Shown: positions 41,425-51,240, counted from the stretch's first letter. The stretch: 64,000 bases of DNA from Streptomyces liliiviolaceus (GCF_018070025.1 NZ_JAGPYQ010000001.1:3472001-3536000), one strand, 5' to 3'. The notes: generated by a model not told the origin, from the sequence alone. A program made the numbers and translations.

Positions 41425-42114
41425 TCAGCCGGCCAGGGCCACCAGTCGGGTCACCAGGTCCGCGAACGGGCTCTCGGTCGGCTCCTGGGACAGGGCCGAA
41501 CGAAGGACCGCCGCCATCTCCGCATCCGACGCCGCACTGACCGCCGCCAACGCGGCGAAATCATGCACCAGCTGAACTTCGAGCTCCGCCCGAGGAATCC
41601 GGCGGCCGTCCAGCCAGATCAGCGCGGTCGCCTCCGCCAGCGAGATCCAGGAGCGGACGACGAGTTCGAGCCGGGCGGACGGCCGCTCCACCCCCAGGTG
41701 GGACAGGATCTGCAGATACGCCGCCTGCCGCACCCCGTCGACCAGGGCGTTCGTCGTGGTGGACCCGACCGAGGGCCCGCCCCGCATCAACGCCGAGAAA
41801 CCGGGCCCGTGCTCGTCGACGAAGTCGAAGAACCGCCGCATCACACGCAGCAGCCGCGCCCCCAGCGGACCTTCGCGCGGCTCAACGAAACGTTCCGCCA
41901 GATCGTCCGAGGCACGCTTCAACGCGGCCTCGTACAGGCTGAGTTTGCCCGGGAAGTAGTGGTAGACCAGCGGTCGTGAGATGCCCGCGGCGGAGGCTAT
42001 CTCGTCGATGGACACGTCGTCCGGCGAGCGCCGGCTGAACAGGTCGAGGGCGACGCCGATCAACTGCTGTCGTCGCTCCTCGACGCCCATTCTGCGCCGC
42101 ACCCCGGTAGTCAT
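41425..42114 (-). CDS. TetR-family regulator
   Basis: A 229-residue regulator. The helix-turn-helix is at residues 14-58 (VEERRQQLIGVALDLFS, then VSIDEIASAAGISRPLVYHYF). The C-terminal ligand domain is unclassified. ATG 42114 is followed upstream by a direct repeat at 42126-42143 that may be its operator. Target genes are not evident; the upstream membrane protein gene runs in the same direction. Confidence 0.85.
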   Translation of the reverse strand: MTTGVRRRMGVEERRQQLIGVALDLFSRRSPDDVSIDEIASAAGISRPLVYHYFPGKLSLYEAALKRASDDLAERFVEPREGPLGARLLRVMRRFFDFVDEHGPGFSALMRGGPSVGSTTTNALVDGVRQAAYLQILSHLGVERPSARLELVVRSWISLAEATALIWLDGRRIPRAELEVQLVHDFAALAAVSAASDAEMAAVLRSALSQEPTESPFADLVTRLVALAG

Positions 42115-42125
42115 ATGAACACCTT

Positions 42126-42143
42126 ACCGATCGAACCGATCGG
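42126..42143. promoter_or_regulatory. candidate TetR operator
   Basis: ACCGATCGA and ACCGATCGG abut as direct repeats, each with a CGATCG palindrome, 11 bp ahead of the tetR ATG. Confidence 0.45.
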
Positions 42144-42164
42144 AACCGGCCTTCAACGGGCCGC

Positions 42165-44111
42165 TCAGTGGAGCCCGCCGATCTCCCGCCCGCCGCTCAG
42201 CGTGCCCTTCAACTCGGCCTGCGCGCCCTGTTCGGCCCGCACGGCGAGGAGATTGCTGCGCGCCGCCCCGCTGACGCCGCCCGTCGCACGGATCGACGCC
42301 GTGTCCTCGCCGCCGGCGGCCAGGAGGTACCAGTCGCCCTCGACGGACTTCCACAGCACACCCGCCAGGACATGGGGATCCTTCGAGCCGCACGCGGACG
42401 CGTTCTCCGCCTTCGCCGCGACCGCGCCGAACCGCTGCCCCGGCGCGTGGAACTGGGCGAGCACCCGCGGGCCGCCGCCGCGCCAGGTCTCCGCGCGGGT
42501 GCACAGCCACTCAGCGGTGCCGCTCCCGTCGGGGAGGGGCTGGCGGGCGTAGCTCCAGGAGTTGACCGAGCGCACGCCCTGGCCGCGGGCGTCCACGAGG
42601 GAGCAGGCCAGCGGGGACCAGTCCGCCGCCGAGGCGTCGCCGGGCCGCCCCGGACGGCCCGAGGTGAGCCGGGCGGGCGTCAGCTCCCCGAGGTCGGTCG
42701 ACAGACGGGTCCCGCTCTTGTCCGTCAGCTCCAGCACGTTCCAGGAGCGGCACGCGCCGGTCTGCAGGGCCGGGCTCGCGAACGGCTCGCTCACCCCGTC
42801 CGCCGAGCGCGCCAGCGGTGTCGTACCGGCGGTGGGTTTCAGCAGGTCGCGCACGACGGCGGTACGCACCCAGGGGGCCGTCAGATAGCGGACGTTGCCG
42901 TCGGAGCGGCCCAGGACCAGCGCGTCGGCGTCGGCCCCCGAGGCGCCGTCGACCCGCGCGAAGTCGAGGGCCGCGCCCTGGGTGCCGCCGTCCTTCGCCT
43001 CCGCGTACCGCGCGATCCGCAGTCCGTCGTACAGCAGCACCACCCGGCTCTGGTCGACCTCGCCCGCGTACAGCAGCTGTGGCGGTCCCGGCGGGGCGCC
43101 CGAGGGGGTGCCGGGGGTCGCCGAGACCTGTACGGTCCCGCCGGGCCGCGCCCATACGGCGAGCGCGCGGCGCAGCAGGGCCTTGTCGCCGGTGAGCGCG
43201 CCGCGCGCGGGCCAGACGGAGAAGTCGGTGCGCGCGGACGACTCCCACGCCCCCGCCGGGACCAGCGTGAGCTTCGCGGGGTCCAGGGCGGCCTGAGCGG
43301 CCGGGTTCTGCGCGTACGGGGGCGCGGCGGCGCCCTCGGGGCCCCAGCCGTCCCCGGGCATGCCGAGGAGCGCCCCGCACACGGCGACCGCGGCCGCCGC
43401 GGCGATCGCCGCCTTCATGTGCTGGCGGCGGCGCACCAGGTCCGTGGGCCGGGCGTGCAGCGAGCACGGGTCGAACTCGGGGGAGGACAGCAGCGCGTCG
43501 GCGCCCTCGGCCGTGTCCACCGCGTCCGCCGCGGCGAGGGCGGCGGCCGGGTCCGGCTCACCGGCCGCGGCCAGCACCCTGCGTACGTCCGCGTCGGCCA
43601 TCCGCTCCAGGCCGCGCAGGACGAAAGCGGCGCGGGCCGGGGCGGACAGGGCCGACAGCCGCTGGTCCAGGGCCAGTTCGTCCGCTCCGCCCGAGCGCGG
43701 GAACAGCCGCAGGCCCCACACCTGCGGGAGCAGCGGCGGCAGTTGGGCCCGGGTGGGCCAGGCCCGGAAGGTCAGCGGCCTGGCCGCCTCCAGCGCCGTC
43801 CGCAGGACCCGCAGCCGCACGTACGCGTACCCGGGGTCGCCGTCACGGCCCTCGGTGGCGGTCTTCTGGGCCGGGAGCACGGGGGCGTCGCCGGGAGTCC
43901 GGCCGCGGGGCAGGGTGCGCTGGGTGAGCGCGTGCGCGGTGAGCACCCGGCGGTTGCGGCCGAGGCTCGGCGGCAGCACCAGATAGGCGAGCCGCACGAG
44001 CCGGGGGTAGTGCTCGACGAGCGCGGCCTCGGCCTGCTCGATGTCGACCCCCGGCCCGGGGGCGGCGGCTGATGCGGGGCGGGGGCGCGGGGCGACATCC
44101 TGTGACTGCAC
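42165..44111 (-). CDS. large membrane protein with a sigma-70-like N-terminal region
   Basis: A 648-residue protein. The first 190 residues resemble an ECF sigma factor in layout (VEHYPRLVRLAYLVLPPSLGRNRR like region 2; LSALSAPARAAFVLRGLERMADADVRRVL like region 4). A single membrane segment follows near 235-252 (AAIAAAAAVAVCGALLGM), and the last 390 residues appear extracytoplasmic. A sigma-like domain tethered to a large outside domain is unusual. DNA-binding residues seem degraded, so it may be a structural relic or a binding module. Function unknown. Confidence 0.75.
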   Translation of the reverse strand: MQSQDVAPRPRPASAAAPGPGVDIEQAEAALVEHYPRLVRLAYLVLPPSLGRNRRVLTAHALTQRTLPRGRTPGDAPVLPAQKTATEGRDGDPGYAYVRLRVLRTALEAARPLTFRAWPTRAQLPPLLPQVWGLRLFPRSGGADELALDQRLSALSAPARAAFVLRGLERMADADVRRVLAAAGEPDPAAALAAADAVDTAEGADALLSSPEFDPCSLHARPTDLVRRRQHMKAAIAAAAAVAVCGALLGMPGDGWGPEGAAAPPYAQNPAAQAALDPAKLTLVPAGAWESSARTDFSVWPARGALTGDKALLRRALAVWARPGGTVQVSATPGTPSGAPPGPPQLLYAGEVDQSRVVLLYDGLRIARYAEAKDGGTQGAALDFARVDGASGADADALVLGRSDGNVRYLTAPWVRTAVVRDLLKPTAGTTPLARSADGVSEPFASPALQTGACRSWNVLELTDKSGTRLSTDLGELTPARLTSGRPGRPGDASAADWSPLACSLVDARGQGVRSVNSWSYARQPLPDGSGTAEWLCTRAETWRGGGPRVLAQFHAPGQRFGAVAAKAENASACGSKDPHVLAGVLWKSVEGDWYLLAAGGEDTASIRATGGVSGAARSNLLAVRAEQGAQAELKGTLSGGREIGGLH

Positions 44112-44184
44112 GTTCAGCAGAACGAGCGAATCGGTGGATGGTCACCTGGACCGCCGCGACACCAGCGGGACTTGGCGGCTCGTG

Positions 44185-44745
44185 CTATGCCTCCGGCTCC
44201 ACGAGCAGGCGCGCGTAGTTCGCCATGGACCGCTGGTAGCGCGGCAGATGAGGGGCGAGGGCGCCCAGGACCAGCGAGAGGCCTTCGCGCTCACGGCCGA
44301 GGCTCGCCAGGCACAGGGCGAGGGTCGCCCGCACGGCGTCGTCCAACTCGTCCGACACGCCGACGAGTTCGGGCGACAGGAGCTTGACGCCCTCCTCCGG
44401 CTGCCCGGTGTTCCGCAGTGAGCTGGACAGCTGGATCTTCGCGCGCCGGCCCCGGTAGCCGTCGAGGCCGAGGTCCAGGGCCTCGCGGTACAGCGGAACG
44501 GCGTTGTCCGAGTGGCCCGTCGAGTCCCACGCGCACGCCCGCTCGAAGGGGGCGACCGGGCTGCCGGCGGGCAACTCGGCGGCGAGCGCGTCGATCAGCG
44601 CCCGGAACCGTGCCGCGTCCGTCTGCGGATCGGCCTCGAAACCGGCCCAGGCGGCGGCCACCCGCTCGTCCGAGTCCGCCGCGCCGCCGGCTGTGCCTCC
44701 GGCCGTACGGTCCGCTGCCCTGTTGGTCGCGCTGTCCTCTGTCGT
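44185..44745 (-). CDS. tetratricopeptide-repeat protein
   Basis: A 186-residue protein from the GTG at 44745 (GAAGG upstream). After an alanine-rich leader of about 25 residues it has about three TPR-like helix pairs, such as AVPLYREALDLGLDGYRGRRAKIQL. This is the conserved actinobacterial tetratricopeptide type. Cytosolic; partner unknown. An in-frame ATG ten codons earlier is the alternative start. Confidence 0.72.
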   Translation of the reverse strand, partial: TTEDSATNRAADRTAGGTAGGAADSDERVAAAWAGFEADPQTDAARFRALIDALAAELPAGSPVAPFERACAWDSTGHSDNAVPLYREALDLGLDGYRGRRAKIQLSSSLRNTGQPEEGVKLLSPELVGVSDELDDAVRATLALCLASLGREREGLSLVLGALAPHLPRYQRSMANYARLLVEPEA

Positions 44746-44983
44746 CACGCGCTCACCTTCGCACACGTGCGCCAATCAAAAGCAATGCTTCTGTGGCGCA
44801 GGTCACTGTCACGTGTCCCGTGGTGCCTGTATGACGGAATCGGTCGCCCGTGCCGTCGTCGTTTGAGCGCGGAGCGCGCGGGAGCCGTATCGAAGACCGG
44901 GGCCCCTGTGCGGGCTCTCGCAGGCGTGGGCGCACGGCCCCGGCGAGGCATGTCGCCGGAATGGACCCGGAGGTACGGACGTA

Positions 44984-45439
44984 ATGAGTTTTACGGGCAA
45001 GAGGCTCGCGGTCGGCACGGCCGGGGCGGTCGTGGCACTCCTCGCGGTGACCGGCTGCGGCTCCGACGGCGGCGACGAGAAGAAGGTTCCCGAGACCGCG
45101 ACCGGGAGCCTGGAGCACATCGCGAGCGAGGCGGGCTGCAAGCCGAACATGCAGACCGACGCGGACACGATCCGGCAGGCCATCTGCAAGAGCTCCGGCG
45201 AGAAGTACGTCCTCGCGACGTTCGCCACCGACCGCGGTCAGGCCGAGTGGCTGACCGGGGCGAAGGACTACGGCGGCTACTACCTCGTGGGCCGCAAGTG
45301 GGTCGCCGTCGGGGAGAAGAAGACGGTCACGGCACTGCGCGGCCGGCTCGGCGGGACCATGGAGGAAGGCTCCGAGCACATGAACCCGGGCGGCAGCCAC
45401 AACAGCGGCACGCACAGCGGCGGCAGCCACGAGGGCTGA
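44984..45439 (+). CDS. putative lipoprotein
   Basis: A 151-residue protein with a lipoprotein signal (VVALLAVTGC, lipidated Cys about 25), two further cysteines near 52 and 68 that could form a disulfide, and a Gly/Ser/His-rich tail (GGSHNSGTHSGGSHEG) that could bind metal. No family is recognised. It is single-gene, with a strong palindromic terminator downstream. Confidence 0.75.
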   Translation: MSFTGKRLAVGTAGAVVALLAVTGCGSDGGDEKKVPETATGSLEHIASEAGCKPNMQTDADTIRQAICKSSGEKYVLATFATDRGQAEWLTGAKDYGGYYLVGRKWVAVGEKKTVTALRGRLGGTMEEGSEHMNPGGSHNSGTHSGGSHEG

Positions 45440-45448
45440 CCCCGCACG

Positions 45449-45518
45449 GACGAACAGAAGCAGACGAACGGAAGCGGACGAACAGAAGCCGGCGGTGGGA
45501 ATTCCCACCGCCGGCTTC
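45449..45518. terminator. tandem 14-bp repeats merging into a 34-bp perfect palindrome
   Basis: GACGAACRGAAGCN is repeated three times (45449-45490). It runs into a perfect palindrome at 45485-45518 (GAAGCCGGCGGTGGGAA and its complement), the likely terminator of the lipoprotein gene and, from the other side, of the DUF1996 gene. Confidence 0.8.
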
Positions 45519-45550
45519 CTCATGCTCGACGTTCAGCTGCCGCGTAAGGA

Positions 45551-47140
45551 CTACGTGCAGTTCTGACCGCTGTTGATGCAGTCCACGACCTCGTTCATCT
45601 CGTTCTCGTCGAAGAAGTTGATGAAGTCGTTGTGGTCCGTGATCGGCTTGTGCAGCTGGTCCGGGAAGGAGTCCACCGCGAACGCGTTGGTGATCTGGTC
45701 ACCCTGGATCTGCGGGGCCGCCACGTCGTAGACGAGACGGACCTGCAGCTGCGGGATGGCCTGGAAACCGTTGCCGCAGGTGCCGTCCGCCTGGACGAAG
45801 GACACGTGCGTGCGGTGGTTGGCGCTGTCGATGTTCTGGCCGTCCCAGCAGCTCTGGAAGTTGGACGTGCGCACCACGGAGCTGCCCTCGGGGCAGATCG
45901 GGAACTTGTCCGTCAGCTGGCGGTCCTCGAAGCCGGTGCAGCTCCAGTTCGTGTTGGCGTTGTTGAGGCCGTTGACGAAGGCCTTGGCGTCACCGGTGAT
46001 GATGCGCAGCGCCTTCGGCATCGCGACGACATCACCCTGCTTGTTGCCCACGAACTTCAGCTGCGCCTCGCTGGCCTGCTGGATCGTGCCGACGTTGCCG
46101 TCCTGACCGCCACCGGCGGCGTCCGCGTCGATGTCGTCCTTGCCGTCCTGCACACGCAGCACCGGCCAGAAGTACGAGGACTTGTCGCCCTGGTTCTGGC
46201 AGGTGGTGTCGGCGTTCGCCAGGTCCTCGTCGCTCGCGAAGGCGTCGTTGGACTGGTTGCCGACGTAGTCGTGCTGGTGCTGGGCGCCGTTGCTGACACC
46301 CGGGGCGACGATCACGTTGTCCGAGTTGCGGAGCTCGTTCTCGTTGGTGCCGCAGCTCGTGGTGAAGGTGCCGGTGGAACCGCTGTCCCCGTTCGCGGGG
46401 AGCCCGTTGGCGCCCACACCCTTGGGGCCGCCGTTCGGCTGGACCTGGGTGATGTCCTGGAAGTCGGCTGCCACGGGCCCGTTGTCGGCCTGACCGCCGT
46501 TACCGCCGTCGCCACCCTGGCCGCCGCCGTTGCCGGCCTGACCACCGTTGTTGCCCTGGCCGCCATTGTTGCCCTGGCCGCCATTGTTGCCCTGGCCACC
46601 GTTGTTCCCCTGGCCGCCGTTGTTACCGGCCTGGCCACCGTTGTTGCCCTGGCCCCCGCCGGTGGGATTCTCGGCAGGCACACCCTGGCATCCGGCGAGC
46701 TTGCCGCCTCCTCTCGGACCCTTGCCGCCCGCGCGCTTGATGTTGTTGCTGATCCTGTCGATCGTGGCAACACGCTTGGACTTCAGTGGACCGAGGATGG
46801 CGTTGTTGACGTAGCCGGGGTCCCCCGCCTGGGCCTGGCGAGTGTCCGCAAGACGCTTATAGGCCTCCGTGACCTGCTGGTCGAGCTGAGCCAGCTCCTT
46901 GTCGACACCGGCGCGGGCGCCCTTGGGCACGGAGGTCAGCTTCTGGCCGACGTCCGGGCATTTGATCGTGGCCACCGAAGCGGCGGTCGTCTGCGCGTTC
47001 CGCGTCGAGTTCTTGCTCTCGCCCGCGGAAGCGTAGATGTTGGCCGCAAGCAGACCGCCGCCACCCAGCGCGAGAGCCGCCGATGCGGCTATCGCCCGGT
47101 TGGCGAGCGTGGAGCGGCGTTTTCGGTTCGTGCGTCCCAT
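45551..47140 (-). CDS. secreted DUF1996 protein with Gly/Asn/Gln repeat linker
   Basis: A 529-residue secreted protein. The N-terminal signal/anchor ([22 protein letters not shown]) is followed by a region with [10 protein letters not shown], a linker of GNNGGQ hexapeptide repeats (about 163-220), and a C-terminal DUF1996 domain ([20 protein letters not shown] start, [25 protein letters not shown]). DUF1996 domains occur in fungal and actinobacterial secreted proteins and may act on or bind polysaccharide. The ATG has GAGGGAG upstream; the longer in-frame reading to 47305 is not needed. Confidence 0.85.
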   Translation of the reverse strand: MGRTNRKRRSTLANRAIAASAALALGGGGLLAANIYASAGESKNSTRNAQTTAASVATIKCPDVGQKLTSVPKGARAGVDKELAQLDQQVTEAYKRLADTRQAQAGDPGYVNNAILGPLKSKRVATIDRISNNIKRAGGKGPRGGGKLAGCQGVPAENPTGGGQGNNGGQAGNNGGQGNNGGQGNNGGQGNNGGQGNNGGQAGNGGGQGGDGGNGGQADNGPVAADFQDITQVQPNGGPKGVGANGLPANGDSGSTGTFTTSCGTNENELRNSDNVIVAPGVSNGAQHQHDYVGNQSNDAFASDEDLANADTTCQNQGDKSSYFWPVLRVQDGKDDIDADAAGGGQDGNVGTIQQASEAQLKFVGNKQGDVVAMPKALRIITGDAKAFVNGLNNANTNWSCTGFEDRQLTDKFPICPEGSSVVRTSNFQSCWDGQNIDSANHRTHVSFVQADGTCGNGFQAIPQLQVRLVYDVAAPQIQGDQITNAFAVDSFPDQLHKPITDHNDFINFFDENEMNEVVDCINSGQNCT

Positions 47141-47401
47141 GGAACTCCCTCTGGCTTCCTTGCGGGGGCATCGAGGCGCCCGGCAGGAGGTGAAGCGGCT
47201 CCGTTCAATACGGAGGAGGTTCCTGGGGCGTTCAGAGGCCTCAGAAATTGATGAGAGTTCCGTGGAGCAATCCTGCCGCAAGGGGCCCAGAAGCCCCTCA
47301 AACAACGGCAGTTGAGCGGGAATTACTGAATATCATTCAGCGGTTCCGATACTCGGGAACGGTTTCGCGCCCGGCCTTGTCCCCCTTGCTTATGAACCCT
47401 T

Positions 47402-48055
47402 TCAGCGGCCCTGGTCCAAATAGGCGAGAACGGCCAGGACGCGACGGTTGTCGTCGTCCGACACATCCAGGCCGAGCTTCTGGAAGATGTTCGACGTGTG
47501 CTTCGCGATCGCCCGCTCCGTGACCACGAGTTGGCCCGCGATCGCCGCATTCGACCTGCCCTGCGCCATCAGTTCCAAAACCTCCAGCTCGCGAGGTGTC
47601 AGCCGCCCCAGCGGCCGGCCGTCGCCCTGCCGCCGCGCCAGCAACTGCTGGATGACCTGCGGATCCATCGCCGTGCCGCCCGCGGCCACCCGCCGTACCG
47701 CGTCGATGAACTGCTCGGCGTCGAACACCCGGTCCTTCAGCAGATAGCCGACCCCGCCGTTCCCGTCGGCGAGCAGTTCACGCGCGTACAGCTGCTCGAC
47801 GTGCTGGGACAGGACGAGGACCGGCAGCCCGGGTCTGGCCCGGCGCGCCGCGAGCGCGCACTGCAGCCCCTCGTCCGTGTGCGAGGGCGGCAGGCGTACG
47901 TCGACCACGGCGATGTCCGGCTCCAGGTCGGCCAGCGCCCGCGTCAGTTCGGGCCCGCTCTCGACCGCGGCGGCGATCTCGAAGTCGAACGCCTCCAGCA
48001 TCCGCACCAGACCGTCGCGCAGCAGGAACAGGTCTTCGGCTAGGACAACTCGCAA
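47402..48055 (-). CDS. LuxR/NarL-family response regulator
   Basis: A 217-residue regulator. The receiver has VVLAEDLFLLRDGL at the start and phospho-acceptor Asp in IAVVDVRLPP near 51. The C-terminal LuxR helix-turn-helix is LTPRELEVLELMAQGRSNAAIAGQL near 151. No ATG fits; the TTG at 48055, with GGAG 5 nt upstream, overlaps the kinase gene end by 16 bp and is chosen. It pairs with the sensor kinase. Confidence 0.85.
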   Translation of the reverse strand: MRVVLAEDLFLLRDGLVRMLEAFDFEIAAAVESGPELTRALADLEPDIAVVDVRLPPSHTDEGLQCALAARRARPGLPVLVLSQHVEQLYARELLADGNGGVGYLLKDRVFDAEQFIDAVRRVAAGGTAMDPQVIQQLLARRQGDGRPLGRLTPRELEVLELMAQGRSNAAIAGQLVVTERAIAKHTSNIFQKLGLDVSDDDNRRVLAVLAYLDQGR

Positions 48056-49350
48056 GGGATCTCCATGGTCACCATGGTGGGACCGCCCGCGGGGCTGCTG
48101 ACGGCCAGGACGCCGTCGAATGTACCGAGTCGCCGTTCGACTCCGGACAGTCCCGACCCCGAGCCGATCGCGGCGCCGCCCCCGCCGTCGTCGGTGACGG
48201 CGATCCGCAGCATGCCGCCGTGCTCGGGGGTGTGGTGCACGTCGACCCAGATCCGCTCGGCGCCCGAGTGCTTGACCGCGTTGGTGAGGACCTCGCTGAC
48301 GGCGAAGTACGCCGCCGCCTCCACCGGTTCCCCGAGCCGGCCGGGCAGGTCCACGTCGACCTCGGTGGCGATCGGCAGCCGCAGCGCCAACGCCCGTACG
48401 GCGTCCCCGAGTCCGCGCTCGGCGAGCACCGGGGGATGGATGCCGCGTACGAGGTCCCGGAGTTCGGTGAGGGCCTCCGCGGAGGACCGGCGGGCCTGCG
48501 CGACGAGCTGCCTGGCCTTCGCCGGGTCCTTCTCGATCAGGGCCTCGATCGTGCCGAGGTCCATGCCCATCGCGACCAGCCGGGCCTGGGCCCCGTCGTG
48601 CAGGTCCCGCTCGATCCGGCGCAGTTCGGCCGCGGAGGTGTCCACGGCGTCCCGCCGGGTCTCGGTCAGTACGCGGACCCGCTGGGCGAGTTCGCCCTGC
48701 CCGGACGCCAGGACGGACCGGGTCAGCAGGAAGTGGACGCGCAGCAGGAAGGGAGCCGTGTACACGCCGACGACGAGCAGGGCGGCGCCCAGGGCTCCCG
48801 CGGCGAGGGCGCTCGGCTGCCCGCCGATCGGCACGAACCCGTACCACCAGCCGACGTACGTGCCGTCGGTGAAGACCCGCCACAGCCCGGCGGCCAGCGC
48901 GAACCCCTCGAAGGGGTAGAGGATCAGCAGGGCGGGCAGCAGCGCGGTGACGAACCCCGCGGTCATGTCCACCGGGAGCCACAGGAGGTCCCGCCGGACG
49001 GCCGGGTCGCCGAGCAGACGGAAGCACCGCTCCCACGGATTGGCGTCCGGCGGGACGGGCCGGTACTCGGGCGGGATCCGCACCCCGCTCCACCGGACCG
49101 CCAGCAGCCGCCGCCAGTTCGCGAAGCCGCGTACGGCGGCCAGCACCCACGGCGTCGTGACGATGCCGATGCCCAGCGGCACGAGCACGATCGACACGAC
49201 GGAGAACAGGAACAGGACGATCGACCCGGTGAGAGCCACGACGGCCAGCAGCAGGGCCCGCACTCCGGCGAGCGCGGCGGCGAGCGCCCGGCCGCCCGCC
49301 TCGCCGTCCCCGTGATCCCGGCGCTCCCCGCGTTCCCCGTTGATGTCCAT
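48040..49350 (-). CDS. two-component sensor histidine kinase (HPK7/NarX-like)
   Basis: A 436-residue kinase. A sensor region with about four spans (residues 20-200) precedes the HisKA_3 box RIERDLHDGAQARLVAMGM (phospho-His near 244) and an ATPase domain with SEVLTNAVKHSG and DDGGGG. The ATG at 49350 is preferred over 49398, which adds a non-typical tail. It phosphorylates the overlapping LuxR-type regulator. Stimulus unknown. Confidence 0.87.
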   Translation of the reverse strand: MDINGERGERRDHGDGEAGGRALAAALAGVRALLLAVVALTGSIVLFLFSVVSIVLVPLGIGIVTTPWVLAAVRGFANWRRLLAVRWSGVRIPPEYRPVPPDANPWERCFRLLGDPAVRRDLLWLPVDMTAGFVTALLPALLILYPFEGFALAAGLWRVFTDGTYVGWWYGFVPIGGQPSALAAGALGAALLVVGVYTAPFLLRVHFLLTRSVLASGQGELAQRVRVLTETRRDAVDTSAAELRRIERDLHDGAQARLVAMGMDLGTIEALIEKDPAKARQLVAQARRSSAEALTELRDLVRGIHPPVLAERGLGDAVRALALRLPIATEVDVDLPGRLGEPVEAAAYFAVSEVLTNAVKHSGAERIWVDVHHTPEHGGMLRIAVTDDGGGGAAIGSGSGLSGVERRLGTFDGVLAVSSPAGGPTMVTMEIPCELS

Positions 49351-49446
49351 GCCCTCAGTCTCGCCCACCCCGCGGCCGTGGTCAGGGGGTCGAACCACCG
49401 GAAGGGGGGTGGTGCCAGCACCACCCCCTTGTCCGCTCCGCCGGTC

Positions 49447-50463
49447 TCAGCCGCCCAGGAGTTTCTCCTCCACGGCGGGATCGAGTCCGACCGCGGGACG
49501 ATCGGGGCGCTGGGGCGGGACACCGCCGATGCCCTGGAGCCAGCTCCAGGTGTCGGCCACCGTCTCGGAGACGGGACGGCAGCGCAGCCCGGCCCCTACC
49601 GCCTTCGACACGTCGACGCGGTGCAGCATGGCGTGCAGCTCGGAGTCCGGCGGCACCCACACGGGCAGCTGCGTCCAGGGCTCGACACCGGCCGCCAGGA
49701 TCTCCTCGGGCCCGGTCCACCGGAGCTCGGCCCGCCCGCCGGTGACCCGCGCACAGGCGTCGAGCAGCGTCCGCGTGGTCGCGTGCCCCGAAGGACTGAT
49801 GAGGTTGTACGCCCCGCCGGCGGCCCCGCCCTCCACGGCCCCCAGCGTCCACTCGGCGAGGTCGCGCACGTCGATGTACTGGAGGGGGAGTTCACGGGGG
49901 CCGGGCGCGAGCACGGGGCCGCCCCGGGCCGCACGGGTGAGCCACCACGGCAGCCTGCCGATGTTCTCGTACGGGCCGAGAATCAGACCGGCCCGTACCA
50001 GGAGCGACCGCTCCTCGCCGAAGGCGTCGAGCACGGCCAGCTCGCCCCCGCGCTTGTCGCGCGCGTAGTCGGTCCGTCCGGCGTCGGGGGAGGCCCCTTC
50101 GACCGGCGGAGCGCTCTCGTCGTAACCGGCCGGCTGCGGCCACGCGTACACGGAGCAGGTCGACACGTACACGTACTGCCGGACGCGGTCCTTCAACAGC
50201 CGCGCGGAGTCCCGCACCACCCGTGGAGCGCCGGACCAGGTGTCGACCACGAGGTCCCATGAGCCGCCGCCGGGGCCCTGTCCGTCCTCGGCGAGGGCCG
50301 CGAGCCCGTCGGGCGCGGTGCGGTCGCCGTGCAGGGAACGTACGCCCGCGGGCGGTTCGTGCCGGCCGCGGTGGAAGACGGTCACGTCCCAGCCGCGCTC
50401 CAGCGCCGCCTCCACGACGGCCCGCCCCACGAACTCCGTACCGCCGAGCATCAGAAGTCTCAT
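49447..50463 (-). CDS. NAD-dependent epimerase/reductase (extended SDR)
   Basis: A 338-residue SDR. The nucleotide-binding motif MLGGTEFVGRAVVEAA is at residues 5-20 (GxxxFxG variant), YVSTCSVY near 97, and YARDK near 133 gives the Tyr-x-x-x-Lys pair. GxxGPYENIGRLPWW follows. AGGGG precedes the ATG. It resembles isoflavone-reductase-like or NAD-epimerase enzymes of unknown substrate in actinobacteria. Confidence 0.83.
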   Translation of the reverse strand: MRLLMLGGTEFVGRAVVEAALERGWDVTVFHRGRHEPPAGVRSLHGDRTAPDGLAALAEDGQGPGGGSWDLVVDTWSGAPRVVRDSARLLKDRVRQYVYVSTCSVYAWPQPAGYDESAPPVEGASPDAGRTDYARDKRGGELAVLDAFGEERSLLVRAGLILGPYENIGRLPWWLTRAARGGPVLAPGPRELPLQYIDVRDLAEWTLGAVEGGAAGGAYNLISPSGHATTRTLLDACARVTGGRAELRWTGPEEILAAGVEPWTQLPVWVPPDSELHAMLHRVDVSKAVGAGLRCRPVSETVADTWSWLQGIGGVPPQRPDRPAVGLDPAVEEKLLGG

Positions 50464-50572
50464 GGAGGGGACTCTGCCCTGCTCGGCCGTGCGGCGGAAC
50501 GGAATTCTGCCCACAGGCGATCTGCCCGCAGGCGGTCTGCCCAGAGGCGAACCCGTCCCGCCGCCGGATGGA

Positions 50573-51163
50573 TCAACCGCCGTTGACGGGCGCGTACTTG
50601 TAGCCGACCCGCCGCACGGTCCTGATGGTGTCGCGGTGCTCCACGCCGAGCTTGCGGCGCAGCCGGGCGATGTGGACGTCGACGGTCCGGCCGTCGCCCA
50701 CGTGTCCGTAACCCCACACCGTGGTGACCAGCTGGTCGCGGGTGTGCACCCGGTGCGGATGCGCCACCAGGTGCGCGAGCAGCTCGAACTCCAGGTACGT
50801 GAGGTCGAGCGGGCGCCCGTCGACCTCGGCGGTGCGCTGGACGGTGTCGACCCGCACGGGCAGATCGTCACCGGCCACCGCCTCCGTCTCCGCCCCGGTC
50901 TCCGCCTCCGGCACGGCGACCGGCAGGAGGGAGGGCTGATCGGCGGGTACGAGGACCAGGTACCCGATCATCGGCGGATGGCCCGGCAGCGCGGGCAGGG
51001 TGTGCGGGGGAGCGGGCAGCCAGGTGGCGCCCGGCGGCAGGAAGTCGGTGACGTCGACCACCTCGTCCCGGTCGACGGCCCGCAGCCGATGACGTGCGGA
51101 GCCGGTGGACGGGGCCGGGGAGGTGGCGGTGGCCACGGAGGAGAAGGAGCGGGTGTTCGCCAT
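50573..51163 (-). CDS. OmpR-type winged-helix regulator without receiver domain
   Basis: A 196-residue protein. Only the C-terminal third matches a known domain: a Trans_reg_C winged helix (LTYLEFELLAHLVAHPHRVHTRDQLVTTVWG, then TVDVHIARLRRKLG and VRRVGYKYAP). The N-terminal 100 residues contain a hydrophobic MIGYLVLVPADQPSLLPV stretch, not a receiver with phospho-Asp. It may be an atypical or orphan regulator. It lies next to glnII but separated by a small ORF. Confidence 0.82.
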   Translation of the reverse strand: MANTRSFSSVATATSPAPSTGSARHRLRAVDRDEVVDVTDFLPPGATWLPAPPHTLPALPGHPPMIGYLVLVPADQPSLLPVAVPEAETGAETEAVAGDDLPVRVDTVQRTAEVDGRPLDLTYLEFELLAHLVAHPHRVHTRDQLVTTVWGYGHVGDGRTVDVHIARLRRKLGVEHRDTIRTVRRVGYKYAPVNGG

Positions 51164-51240
51164 GAGAGGTCAGCTCTTTTCGCGCGAGAGGTCGTCGAGG
51201 ACGTACGTCGTGCGCGCTGGCCGAAGACCGGTGTACGGCT

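Noticed and set aside
46540..46660. Repeats in the GNNGGQ region as a CRISPR or DNA satellite
   Set aside because: The period is 18 bp in frame with the protein hexapeptide; there are no spacers, so it is a coding repeat.
45632..47251. 539-codon plus-strand frame opposite the DUF1996 gene
   Set aside because: It is a shadow with valine/leucine bias; the minus strand has the signal peptide, GNNGGQ repeats and DUF1996 motifs.
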